Below, one piece after another: positions 31,757 to 41,022 of a stretch of 64,000 nucleotides of DNA. The notes under the pieces are model-generated. The model saw only the letters and a list, made by a program, of their open reading frames with translations. It did no database searches and was not told the DNA's origin. Each line of letters opens with the position of its first letter. Positions within the stretch are counted from its first letter, which is position 1. The stretch spans positions 1 to 64,000 of the forward strand of contig LGRX02012796.1 in NCBI GenBank assembly GCA_001247695.2, read 5' to 3'. Both the position numbers and the translations under genes were made by a program. The stretch is from Cymbomonas tetramitiformis. Taxonomy: Eukaryota > Chlorophyta > Pyramimonadophyceae > Pyramimonadales > Pyramimonadaceae.

Positions 31757-32185
31757 ATGGCTTCTTCTACTACTTTCAAAGATCTTCCTCTTGCTATTCA
31801 AGAAAAGATTTTCGATATGAAAGAGTAACTTGAAATGGAGGAGTTTTTACAAAAGATGAAGGAAAAAAGAAAGGAAGAGGTTAAAGCGATGGGCGAATCG
31901 CACCAAATTTTTGCCGATTCAAAGCCCAATACTAAAGACATTAAATGTGAATGCTATGGATGTGTTGAAGACATCTCCGATTACTTTTGTCAAGATGATG
32001 ATGATGATGATAATGATGACGATGATGACTACGATGAAGAATATGATGAAAACGAGTTTGATTATTGTGAAGCTATAGATGGGTTAGGGTGGGGTGAATG
32101 TTTAGGTTGTGAAAAACTCCTTTGTACCGATTGTAAACAAATAAATACGTCGATGAGTTGTTATTGTGAAGAATGTTTTGAATGA
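31757..32185 (+). pseudogene. F-box-like start plus acidic Cys-rich protein, split by in-frame TAA
   Basis: The ATG at 31757 gives MASSTTFKDLPLAIQEKIFD, which resembles the opening helix of an F-box (LPxxIxxKIF). A TAA at 31826 interrupts, and the same frame resumes at ATG 31835 (MEEFLQKMKEKRKEEVKAMG) with an Asp-rich run (31994-32065) and Cys pairs (CECYGC, CLGCEKLLCTDC, CYCEECFE) suggesting a small zinc-binding fold. Either the stop is a mutation or the second ATG is the true start. The 3' end overlaps the convergent ATPase gene by 25 bp. Confidence 0.55.
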
Positions 32186-33111
32186 GCATCATTATTATTA
32201 TTCCTATCACTACTTGGAACTATTAATTCATTAAAACATTTTCTATATTTCTTATTTGCATATTTGGGATTTAAATCAACAAGCAAAACACAATATTTAT
32301 CTTTGGTAGCATAATCATAGACCTGCATAAATTCATCATAATCTATTTCACCACTTACACTTTTGTATACATTCTCCATCTCTTTCTCGTCGTATATCTT
32401 AAAGAGGCATAAGGCCGTGGCATTGTTTCTCACGGCTCTTGGAAGCCCATATTGTGCACTTGAAAAGTTTTGGACACATATCAATAAACTCAGTCCCAAT
32501 GCCCCTCCTAAGTCTTTTGAAAACATACCACAATGCCTATGTCTTACACACAGATTTATAAACTTTCTATTACCGAACAATCGAGTGCTTTGAGCATCAT
32601 CTACAAAACAAATAATTCTAGGTTGATGTTTGCATTTATACGTCGGTGGTTGATAATTGTTTGAAGCAAATTTCAATAAATACTCGGGTGGTATTTCAAG
32701 TATACTAATGGAATCACTATGTATCATCTTCATCACTTGCTTGTAGATTTCTAATTCTTTTGAATAATTTTCATACTCTTCAGCTTCCTTGTCCATTATG
32801 TTTAATACATTGTCTATAGTCTTGGGCTCGTCAGGGTCAAAGACATCTTCGTCATCTATCTCCAAGTCTTCCATCAGAGCCTTGTTCGATGCGAAGGTCG
32901 AGCTTACACATAATATACGGTCGCAATTGTCATCTTGCTTGAGCATCCTTAAGTAATTGCAAGCGCTTGTAGATTTGGATGAGCCACGCCTACCTACCAA
33001 TAGAATATTGAACGGCATCTTCAATAGGTTCTCACCCGTCTCATATTGAAAGGCTGAGGCTTTAGGTGGCTGAATCTTAAGTCTTGCATCATTTAACTTA
33101 ATCGTCTTCAT
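32161..33111 (-). CDS. A32-type DNA packaging ATPase (316 aa)
   Basis: FtsK/HerA-superfamily packaging ATPase that would drive the viral genome into the capsid. Visible: MPFNILLVGRRGSSKSTSAC (Walker A, GxxGSSKS), PRIICFVDDAQSTRLF (Walker B, hydrophobic strand then DD), and SLLICVQNFSSAQYGLPRAV (sensor region with conserved Gln/Asn, then an Arg). Length is typical for virophage and PLV ATPases. The frame is intact. The start at 33111 lies 25 bp from palindromic module copy 3, which is shared with the divergent gene at 33321. Confidence 0.85.
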   Translation of the reverse strand: MKTIKLNDARLKIQPPKASAFQYETGENLLKMPFNILLVGRRGSSKSTSACNYLRMLKQDDNCDRILCVSSTFASNKALMEDLEIDDEDVFDPDEPKTIDNVLNIMDKEAEEYENYSKELEIYKQVMKMIHSDSISILEIPPEYLLKFASNNYQPPTYKCKHQPRIICFVDDAQSTRLFGNRKFINLCVRHRHCGMFSKDLGGALGLSLLICVQNFSSAQYGLPRAVRNNATALCLFKIYDEKEMENVYKSVSGEIDYDEFMQVYDYATKDKYCVLLVDLNPKYANKKYRKCFNELIVPSSDRNNNNDAHSKHSSQ

Positions 33112-33135
33112 ATTATTCTATATAATATTTTTACC

Positions 33136-33279
33136 AAAAAAAAAGGGAGGTGGGAGGTGGGAGGTTGGCTTTTTTGAAAAGTATTTTAGAAATCACAAAA
33201 ATATATTATATTATTTTATCTTCATTAGAGAAAAGTTTTCAAAAACTAAGACCTCCCACCGCCCAACCTCCCTTTTTTT
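33136..33279 (-). promoter_or_regulatory. G-rich palindromic module, copy 3 (inverted, between divergent genes)
   Basis: Reverse orientation relative to copies 1, 2 and 4. It fills the space between the divergently oriented ATPase (start 33111) and the small ORF (start 33321), 24 and 41 bp from the two start codons. That is the placement expected for a bidirectional promoter element. Confidence 0.8.
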
Positions 33280-33320
33280 GCGGAACGGAATATTTGGAAA
33301 TTTATCATTAGTATTATAAG

Positions 33321-33608
33321 ATGAATTGTATCAAAGATATACCCGAAACTTGCTATACCGACCGCCAAAAAGAATTGATGTGTAATTACTTCAAACACTA
33401 TAAGAAATTGCACCCACACATTCCAGATTCGATTCTAGTGTACACAATCAAAGGCTATATGCTCAATCCCACGAAATTTGACGAGTGGTATCAACACAAA
33501 TCGATACCCAATGCACGACCACGTGAGTCACAAGAAGATTATTACAAATATGCGCAAATGAATGAGAAAGAGCTCAAGACTTATGTTAAAAATAATGTAC
33601 ACATATAA
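33321..33608 (+). CDS. Small PLV protein (95 aa), unrecognised
   Basis: Starts MNCIKDIPETCYTDRQKELM; charged, Tyr/Lys-rich, mainly helical, ending KTYVKNNVHI. The frame is intact, with viral codon bias (A/T third positions). It precedes the capsid genes by 15 bp. Confidence 0.55.
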   Translation: MNCIKDIPETCYTDRQKELMCNYFKHYKKLHPHIPDSILVYTIKGYMLNPTKFDEWYQHKSIPNARPRESQEDYYKYAQMNEKELKTYVKNNVHI

Positions 33609-33623
33609 TAATATATATTACTA

Positions 33624-34679
33624 ATGAATGTCACAAGATTTTCAAAAATGTTATTTTTCAATAGTGAACAGAATAGCCTACTGGATTCACGTTTAGGCCA
33701 ATACAATATACCGAGCCAGTCGCTTGCATACAAGACGACGGACCAATTGCAACTTACCGTAAATGACTTTTACATCGAGAAAACATTTTATGATATAAAT
33801 CAAACTAACAACACCTTTTTCGTTGGAGACAAAACTGCCAATACCAACAAATTGTACCCAATCGAAATTACTCCACAAAACTTTCCGTTTCCTAAGACAC
33901 TAGACGACACACAAATCCTAGCCGCTATAAACGATGCCATCAACACACAATTAAATGCTGCAGGGTCCGCCGTTACCGTAACATCAAGTGTATCAACCGG
34001 TGCCGATGCAAATCTGAAATTGATAGAATTGACATTTAATACCGCATTAGAAGACCAATTTGAGTTATATTCTTTCTCTACCAAAAGTATAGCTCGATGC
34101 ACGGGAACTTTGCAAGCAGCTTTAAGTCCATTTACTAGCACCTTGAATGATGCACTCAACAATGATTCTAGTGAACTATTAGGCGGAAATCCAGTTCGAG
34201 AAAGAGACCTCACAGGGAAATCTGAATTGAGTCAATTAGAACCTATGTTTCGGAAAGTATCGGGCACGGTTATGCAAGGCTATTTTCCCTATTGTGTGAA
34301 CACCATTAGGGAACTGTATCTTCGAACACAATCGTTGGTATCTAGCTCGGCTTTAGAGGTAGTCAATTTATCTCAGGCTAGTGATGACCAAGTCGGTGAG
34401 ATGATTTCTAGTGATATACTATTCAAAATAAGTATAGATGACCTGTCCAAATCTTCGTATACATACTTAGATGCAAATAATAACTATAGCGTTATTATTA
34501 GTCCAACTTTGTTGTCTCAAATCAACTTTGCATTGACCGATTCACGTGGCCGGCTGATGTTTCAAATAGTCAAAGAAAGTGGGCGCACTCCGTCAAGTTT
34601 GATAACACAAGCACGAGCCGGAAACATCTATTTTAGCTTTTCTTTAAAGGTTGACGTCATTAGTCACGATTCTCAATAA
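33624..34679 (+). CDS. Putative minor capsid (penton) protein, PLV (351 aa)
   Basis: Starts MNVTRFSKMLFFNSEQNSLL (an internal Met at 33648 is an alternative start). DSRLGQYNIPSQSLAYKTTD and LQLTVNDFYIEKTFYDIN look like the N-terminal strands of PLV/virophage penton proteins. The remainder is beta-rich (RGRLMFQIVKESGRTPSSL, FSLKVDVISHDSQ). Assignment rests on this resemblance and on its place between the packaging ATPase and the major capsid gene. It would form the pentameric vertices of the icosahedral capsid. The frame is complete. Confidence 0.6.
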   Translation: MNVTRFSKMLFFNSEQNSLLDSRLGQYNIPSQSLAYKTTDQLQLTVNDFYIEKTFYDINQTNNTFFVGDKTANTNKLYPIEITPQNFPFPKTLDDTQILAAINDAINTQLNAAGSAVTVTSSVSTGADANLKLIELTFNTALEDQFELYSFSTKSIARCTGTLQAALSPFTSTLNDALNNDSSELLGGNPVRERDLTGKSELSQLEPMFRKVSGTVMQGYFPYCVNTIRELYLRTQSLVSSSALEVVNLSQASDDQVGEMISSDILFKISIDDLSKSSYTYLDANNNYSVIISPTLLSQINFALTDSRGRLMFQIVKESGRTPSSLITQARAGNIYFSFSLKVDVISHDSQ

Positions 34680-34713
34680 TTTTTATATGTAATATATATT
34701 ATATATATACAAG

Positions 34714-35752
34714 ATGCTTGATAGTTACTTTCCCGAATCACTTTCATACGCGACAACACAAATGACAGACTTTAGCCAGAACCAATTTGAATTGTTAACA
34801 TCAAACTCGACCGTAGTCAATTCCGGAGGAGGCGTCATTGAGCTGAATCTCCCGGTAAATAGTTTCATCGATACTCGAAAATTTGCGATTAGATTTTTTT
34901 GCCAAAACCAATAAATCTTTTACATATACTCCAGCGGCTGGAGGAGGCCCCAAAACGTGTCACACAGTCTTGCCCGAAATCTTTATTCTCTTCTCTCGCT
35001 ATGAGGTAAGCATAAATGGGGTCATTGTAAATCAATCGGTGGCGCAGGCGAGTGATATACAACAAGTCAAGCATTTGGTCAGCGACCATTTAGAAAATGA
35101 GATTACTTATAGGACAGTTTTGTCCAATTGTGGTTCTGAAGGTATTCAATTGACCGCAGGGAAAATTACAGGGTCGTTAGATGAAGACAATGCTGCCGGT
35201 GATGCACAAGGACGCGAATTCATTTTAAACAATCTTTTAGGCTTTATGGGGACTTGCGAGCCGTCCATAATTGATACCTCGGTTCTTGGTGCTATAAGAA
35301 TTAGATTATTCACCGATAATGCGGTGTCGTGTCTGTTATACGGTGAAAACGACCAAGAGCCCGGGACGTTTACCGACGTCAATGTGGCATCGCAAGACTT
35401 TGCTCAAAATGCAAGTTTCACGCTCACAAATGTTTCGGCATCAATTACCACATTATCATTCTCATCGGGAGTCGTGGAACAAAATATTGAAGAATTGATT
35501 TCAAAAGGTGCATTGACTATCATTTTTGAGAATTATGCAACATTTTTTCAAAGTGATTCAACTAACAATAAAAATGTGAGATTTGCGCTTTCCGTAAATT
35601 GTTGGAACAAAGCTTATGCAATTACAAGGCCACTAAACTATAGGACCGTCAACAAAACGGGAATCGCAAAATATACAAATAGAATAGGAAAGGTTTTTGA
35701 ATTGCCATCAAAGACATATGGTGGAAATAGAACGTTTAGGTACTATACTTAA
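34714..35752 (+). pseudogene. Major capsid protein (double jelly-roll type), one-base frameshift
   Basis: The first frame (34714-34914) begins MLDSYFPESLSYATTQMTDF and contains VIELNLPVNSFIDTRKFAIR. A T-run at about 34891-34897 shifts the frame, and the second frame continues to 35752. The second frame has LFSRYEVSINGVIVNQ, the strand-turn motif common in PLV/virophage major capsid proteins, and beta-rich sequence to GKVFELPSKTYGGNRTFRYYT. The stop lies three bases before sequence of quite different composition begins (about 35756), so the C-terminus may also be altered. A homopolymer shift could be a sequencing error or a real lesion. Identification as MCP is from motif style and gene order. 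Confidence 0.6.
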
Positions 35753-35845
35753 GCCTCTGCCGGCATCCAAGATCAGTAATCTGAGCATCCGCATCATCAC
35801 AACCACATCCAGCCAAAAGCGAGAACGCGGGTCCACTAAAGACGT

Positions 35846-36935
35846 CTACGCGCACATCTTGCCAGCTTCACACTGCCCCTCACGCACTGTGGCAACAAAG
35901 ATGTATCGATGCCATGGCAAGCGCATTGCACAGATGGGCTCGCTGTACTCGGGAGACCTTCGAACGCACCTGCCCCATCCACTATCGAGCGCGGCTTTCA
36001 TGTCGTTGGAGAGTGCAGTGTACTGCGCCTGGCTGATCATGTGCGTGTCCCGTGTCTTGCAGGCTTGGTTCAGCGATTGCAGCTCTCGGAGCCGTTCAAA
36101 TGCACCCACTTCGATGGACTTCTTCAACGGTAAGTGTCGCTGCAAAGCTGCCTCTAGTTCGACATCTTGCATCGCATTGCCTAGGGCAATACCGATTTTC
36201 TCTTGCAAGTCCTCAAATTTGCCTTGAGCACGGCCGAGATCCTGTACAGCCTTTTGTGCTGCACTTGACAATACCGAATCCTCCTCTTCCTCCTCTTGTG
36301 GAGTACCCCAGACTTGTGTGTCATTCTCTTCAGCAACTTGAAGCCTGTAAGATGCAGAAAGTCTACTTCAAGCACGGACGCATGTGTAGCAACAGTGTAG
36401 AATTTAACGCAAGCAAGAGTTAGATGCATGCATGTCAATCAAAATTACCTGAACTTGGCTTCCTCCACGTCATGTTTGAGCTCTTCAAACGTGCCGTGAA
36501 CTCCAAGAACCTTCAGGATGTTGTGTCTCAGAGCCTGAGATTTCCTGTTGGTCATACGTCCATGCACTGTCTGGTTTGCAGCAGGTTCAATACACTCCTC
36601 CAGCTTGGCATCAAGCTCCGATATGTGCGTATCTTTGCTATGCAGTTGCTGTGTGAGCCCTGCTGCCTCCTGCTTCAGTTGGAGAACTTTGTCTTCCAGC
36701 TCTTTTTTCTGTTGCTCCAGAGGTGATATTTGTTCTTGTAGTGACTTGGCATGATTCACAAACTTGGTGACATCATCCATATAGTGCCCTGCCATGTACT
36801 GAATCACATGGGAATCACAATAGCATGTCCCGTGCTTCTTGCAAGTGCATATTCCTGCTGCCTTCCACAACGGTGTGCCACTTTGCCTTAGTAGGTTGAA
36901 CTTCTCCCGTTCTGCTTTTGACACACGCTTTCACT
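35846..36935 (-). CDS. Two-exon coiled-coil protein, unrecognised
   Basis: Exon 36935-36449 starts near KAEREKFNLLRQSGTPLWKA, has a Cys/His cluster (ICTCKKHGTCYCDSH) and then a long coiled coil (ISPLEQQKKELEDKVLQLKQ). A GT-AG intron (36448-36345) joins in phase (AG|G, Arg) to exon 2 (36344-35846), which has an acidic run (EEEEED) and a helical region (LGRAQGKFEDLQEKIGIALG). It ends at a TAG at 35846. The 5' end may continue into upstream exons, because an acceptor-like TTTCAG precedes it. The Cys/His cluster suggests a zinc-binding head. GC-richer than the adjacent virus genes; probably a cellular gene abutting the provirus. Confidence 0.5.
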
Positions 36936-37584
36936 GAAATTCCAGTTCAACCGCGCGAGCAGGGCTTGCAGATTTACATGAAGATATATTGTAATGAGAA
37001 GTTTATTCGCTGCCATACGGACGTAAGGCGAGTTCTTTTTTTCGCAGAGGGAGTTTCGCAGGAGTGAGTTTCGCAGAGTGCAACCTGCACTTAGATTCGA
37101 ATGGACTCCCGATGAGATGAAGCATTGATCGATCGATAGAATGAACGATGCCGATTTGAATTAATAATGACTCTCGGTAACAAGGATTAAAATTCTGATA
37201 AATTGCATTATTTTCTTCGATGTCATGATAAATATCAGAGATCAGATTCCCTACGATTCGATAAGCGAATAAAACACCGCCGCGTTTTTGCCAACGTAAC
37301 ATTCTATCATTATCGGATACGCTTTGAACTTGTTATACATTTATGAACTCCATGTCTGATCAGTTTCGATTGGTCAGTTTTCTGAGCGACTCGTATGCGA
37401 TTCATTTCGCCTTCTCTCTCGAAAATCTTAAGATGCTCTTTCACGAACGTTCAGGCTCTGAATTTTAACGTCTCGCCACGATCACGTCACAGATCGTCAC
37501 GGTAGGTGCGATTGATGTCAGTGGGCTGTGACACAGTACACCCCTTCGCCCGAGCAACGCTCGCGGGGGGCGTTCGGTGTCATG

Positions 37585-37832
37585 TCTACGTGGACAAAAG
37601 CCACATAGGACCTGCCTATGTGGTATCTACGTGGAAAAGAGCCACGTAGGACTTGCCTATGTGGTATCTACGTGGAAAAGAGCCACGTAGGACTTGCCTA
37701 TGTGGTATCTACGTGGAAAAAAGCCACGTAGGACTTGCCTATGTGGTATCTACGTGGAAAAAAGCCACGTAGGACTTGCCTATGTGGTATCTACGTGGAA
37801 AAAAGCCACATATGACCTGCCTATGTGGATTC
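37585..37832. repeat. 41-bp tandem repeat, 6 copies, CTACGTGG/CCACGTAG dyads
   Basis: Units start at 37585, 37626, 37667, 37708, 37749 and 37790. Each carries TCTACGTGG then CCACGTAGG (or CCACATAGG), so every unit can form a short hairpin. Confidence 0.9.
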
Positions 37833-38134
37833 CGATGTGTACCCGTTTTCAGACCGCCACATTGCAAGAAATAATTATTAGCCAATTCATTCGCTCCACG
37901 AGCGACCGCATCTCAAATTGAATTTCGATGAGAATAAAATCGAACTGTTAATTTTAATCTGACGGTCATCTGAAAAATTATATACGAAAATAGTTGCTTC
38001 CTTGCAAACAGTTAAAAATACATCTATCATTTACTGTTTTGTGAATATCTACTGTTGACCGACGCTGTTTAACGGTAAGCCCTTGCCGAAACTGTTTTCA
38101 GCGTTGCATGTCTTGAGATATATATTGAAAAAAA

Positions 38135-38776
38135 ATGACGAGTCTCAACCGAAAAGAATCCACTCGTGTTTGTGACGAAGAATATGAGAAAAGATTGGTG
38201 CTTGCTAAACAAGCCAAGCGCCAAGTAGAAACCTACGTGCAACGCGAACGCGAAAAATTTCCGAAAGCGAAACACAATAAGATCACGCTTGAGCAGTTTT
38301 TCAAGGAACACCCTCAAGCCACTTTCAATGTCGTGCTCCAAACGAATTATCAAGGGCAAGTTGTGTCCTTCGAAATTGGGAGTGACGTGACCCCACTTGT
38401 AGTGTCGGAAGTCGCATGCTTGATCAACAAGCAAGAGGAAGTAGTTGAAAGTTTCAACGTTCGTCGTGGTGAAAGTGTTTATGGGAGCATTGAGATCGAG
38501 GCTCTTGAGGAACAAGAGAGAGAGGCGCGAGAGGGGAAGGAGAAGCAACGCGTGGCTCTTCAAGCCATGATCGAGTCGTTTGGTCGCGAGGCGGTTCTAA
38601 GTATGATGGGTCCACCACCCATAGCAACTGGACACCCTGCAATAGCGCCAGACCTTCTCTCTACTCCTGCACCACTCATTTCGACCGAAACCCCCAAGTC
38701 AGACGCTGGATCTTCTGACAAGAGTGGTGGAGGGCTTCTTGGTGGGTTCGCAGGTGTCTTCGGGAAAAACTTGTAA
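38135..38776 (+). CDS. Unrecognised protein (213 aa)
   Basis: Starts MTSLNRKESTRVCDEEYEKR. A basic helical N-terminal part (RQVETYVQREREKFPKAKHN) is followed by a compact middle (FNVVLQTNYQGQVVSFEIGS), a Glu-rich helix and a low-complexity Pro/Ser/Gly C-terminus (SGGGLLGGFAGVFGKNL). No domain recognised. Intact frame, no intron needed. It lies 173 bp upstream of the next ORF on the same strand; the two may belong to one mobile unit, since both sit between viral sequence blocks. Confidence 0.55.
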   Translation: MTSLNRKESTRVCDEEYEKRLVLAKQAKRQVETYVQREREKFPKAKHNKITLEQFFKEHPQATFNVVLQTNYQGQVVSFEIGSDVTPLVVSEVACLINKQEEVVESFNVRRGESVYGSIEIEALEEQEREAREGKEKQRVALQAMIESFGREAVLSMMGPPPIATGHPAIAPDLLSTPAPLISTETPKSDAGSSDKSGGGLLGGFAGVFGKNL

Positions 38777-38949
38777 GGTAGATATTCGACCCAACGTGTC
38801 CTAGTGCATATCGCGACTTAGAATTGTATTGTAGAAGTACATACAACGTAATTTTAGCTTGCATGTATTTGTATTTAGTGTTTTCACGTTTGCATGCGCT
38901 TGTACCCTAACATGCAAGTGTCTGTGTTTTGGGTTTAAGGTTTTTCAAC

Positions 38950-39609
38950 ATGCCTAAGTCCAAGCGTGAAGAGTCTGAGCATGACGAGGAAGAGGAAGAG
39001 GAAGAGGAAGAGGAGGAAGAGGATCTTGGGCTAGAGACGTTCTCTAAGTGGCGTAAGAGTGGCCCATGGGTCACTGACGGTTATTTCAACCACTGGCATG
39101 GCGTTTTAGAGGGGAAGATCAAGCATGCCAAGCACCAGCTCCGCACTGAGTTAAAAAAGTTTATTCTTGAGCAGCTCGAACAATTCTTAAAAACTCAGGG
39201 TGCTGAGCCTGTAGCTCCTAGGCGTTCCAGGTCTGGTGAGCTTCAAGTTGACATGCGCGAGTTCCAAGCCTGGCAGTCAAAGATCGCTTTTCTTGAGAGT
39301 AAGGTCAAAGCTCAAGATGATGAGCTTGTAGCTGCACGTGAAGAGTGGAATGAATTCGCCGACGCACCTAAAAACCCCGTAGCAGTGCGTTCGTTTGTGA
39401 GCTGCAGGCAGGTGGTCATGGACCCCGAGGATCTTGCGGTGTGCAAGAGGCATGCCGTGGTTCTGGAGGGGCAGGCCATGACGGTGGAGCAGTCTCAACA
39501 TCTGTCATACTTTCGTTCCTTGGTGTCTGACGGAATTATTCAGTTCGATGGTGCCAGTGTGCTCCTTTCGTCCCCTCCGGCAAAAAAGCGCAAGACCCAA
39601 CAAGTGTAG
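38950..39609 (+). CDS. Unrecognised acidic protein with C-terminal NLS-like signal (219 aa)
   Basis: Start chosen at MPKSKREESEHDEEEEE, 38950. An acidic run (GAG/GAA repeats, 38980-39024) is followed by a globular part (FSKWRKSGPWVTDGYFNHWH), a helical region (KIAFLESKVKAQDDELVAAR) and the basic end SSPPAKKRKTQQV, which looks like a monopartite nuclear localisation signal. Suggests a nuclear protein; function unknown. Confidence 0.55.
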   Translation: MPKSKREESEHDEEEEEEEEEEEEDLGLETFSKWRKSGPWVTDGYFNHWHGVLEGKIKHAKHQLRTELKKFILEQLEQFLKTQGAEPVAPRRSRSGELQVDMREFQAWQSKIAFLESKVKAQDDELVAAREEWNEFADAPKNPVAVRSFVSCRQVVMDPEDLAVCKRHAVVLEGQAMTVEQSQHLSYFRSLVSDGIIQFDGASVLLSSPPAKKRKTQQV

Positions 39610-39994
39610 GATCTCAACTGAGCAATAGTAGTAGAGGTGCCTAGAGTTTGGTGTAACTTCCCTGCCCAAATGGGCTTAAGTTTAATACATCACAGCACCT
39701 AGAATTGTCTGCGTTGCTTGCTTGTATGCCTTGCTTGCTTGTATGCCTAGCTCGATCGAGGATCCTAGGATCTCAATATGCACACCCACTCCCCACTTGT
39801 TTGCTTGCAATTTCATATCATTTTAACTTGCATATGCATTCTATTTACTTATCATAACTTATCTTAACTCAATACGCAAGCATATAGCCACACAATAAAG
39901 CACATACTTATCTTAGCTTAAGAAACCCTGTAATATATTTAGTTTTTCGTACATAACTTTTTGTATACTTGACCAAATCAAAAAGTTTTTGGTG
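39610..39994. other. No gene recognised
   Basis: Contains GCTTGCTTGTATGCCT direct repeats near 39715-39745. Otherwise AT-rich spacer. Confidence 0.4.
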
Positions 39995-40806
39995 TTCCAA
40001 ATAGGTCTTTCATAGACAAAGACACCAATATATTGTTTGTTGTGATAGGATAAGTAAAACCCATAATCTGATATCATTTTCTATTGCGTATTGGAATAAC
40101 CGAAAATAATAGGGTTTCTTGATATGTGAATAACTTTTGATATACTTGGCCGTTTTCAATAAAAAAAAACCACAAATAGGTATTTCATAGACGAACACAA
40201 CGATATATTGTTTGTTGTGATAGGATAAGTAAAACCCAAAATCTGATACCCATTTCTTGTGGTGATATACACACCGAAAATAATAGGGTTTCTTGATATG
40301 TGAATAACTTTTGAGTCACGCGGTCTTTCCGGTTCAAACTTTGCATACATATAGGTATTTCATAGACAAACACAACGATATATTGTTTGTTGTGATAGGA
40401 TAAGTAAAACCCAAAATCTGATACCCATTTCTTGTGGTGATATACACACCGAAAATAATAGGGTTTCTTGATATGTGAATAACTTTTGAGTCACGAGGTC
40501 TTTCCGGTTCAAACTTTGCATACATATAGGTATTTCATAGACGAACACAACGATATATTGTTTGTTGTGATAGGATAAGTAAAACCCAAAATCTGATACC
40601 CATTTCTTGTGGTGATATACACACCGAAAATAATAGGGTTTCTTGATATGTGAATAACTTTTGAGTCACGAGGTCTTTTCGGCTGAAACTATGCATACAT
40701 ATAGGTATTTCATAGACGAACACAACGATATATTGTTTGTTGTGATAGGATAAGTAAAACCCAAAATCTGATACCCATTTCTTGTGGTGAATATGCTGCG
40801 TGGTCA
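39995..40806. repeat. 175-bp tandem array, about 5 copies
   Basis: TATTGTTTGTTGTGATAGG recurs at 40031, 40206, 40381, 40556 and 40731, a constant period of 175 bp. Each unit has GGTATTTCATAGAC, then GATACCCATTTCTTGTGG and TAATAGGGTTTCTTGATATG. Copies 2-5 are nearly identical and copy 1 is more diverged. The outer 40 bases of the last copy (40760-40799) are the inverted match to 20845-20884. Confidence 0.92.
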
Positions 40807-40882
40807 AAACAAATCATTAGTGTGTGATTTACTTATCATTTACTTACATCTTCTTACATCTTCTTACTTTCCCATTTTTCAT

Positions 40883-41022
40883 AAAAAGGGAGGTTGGGTG
40901 GTGGGAGGTGCTACTTTTTGAAAACTTTTTTATAATGAAAATGAAATATATCAAATTGTTTATTTAATTTCTAAAATACTTTCTGAAAACGGCAACCTCC
41001 CACCTCCCACCTCCCTTTTTTT
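40883..41022 (+). repeat. G-rich palindromic module, copy 4
   Basis: Same orientation and interior (CTTTTTGAAAACTTTTTTATA; TTTCTAAAATACTTTC) as copies 1 and 2. No ORF begins next to it. It lies just outside the 175-bp array, so the viral tract or its remains extends at least to 41022. Confidence 0.8.

Noticed and set aside
37585..40806. Regular repeats that could suggest a CRISPR array
   Set aside because: 41-bp and 175-bp units are head to tail without unique spacers, and the context is eukaryotic.
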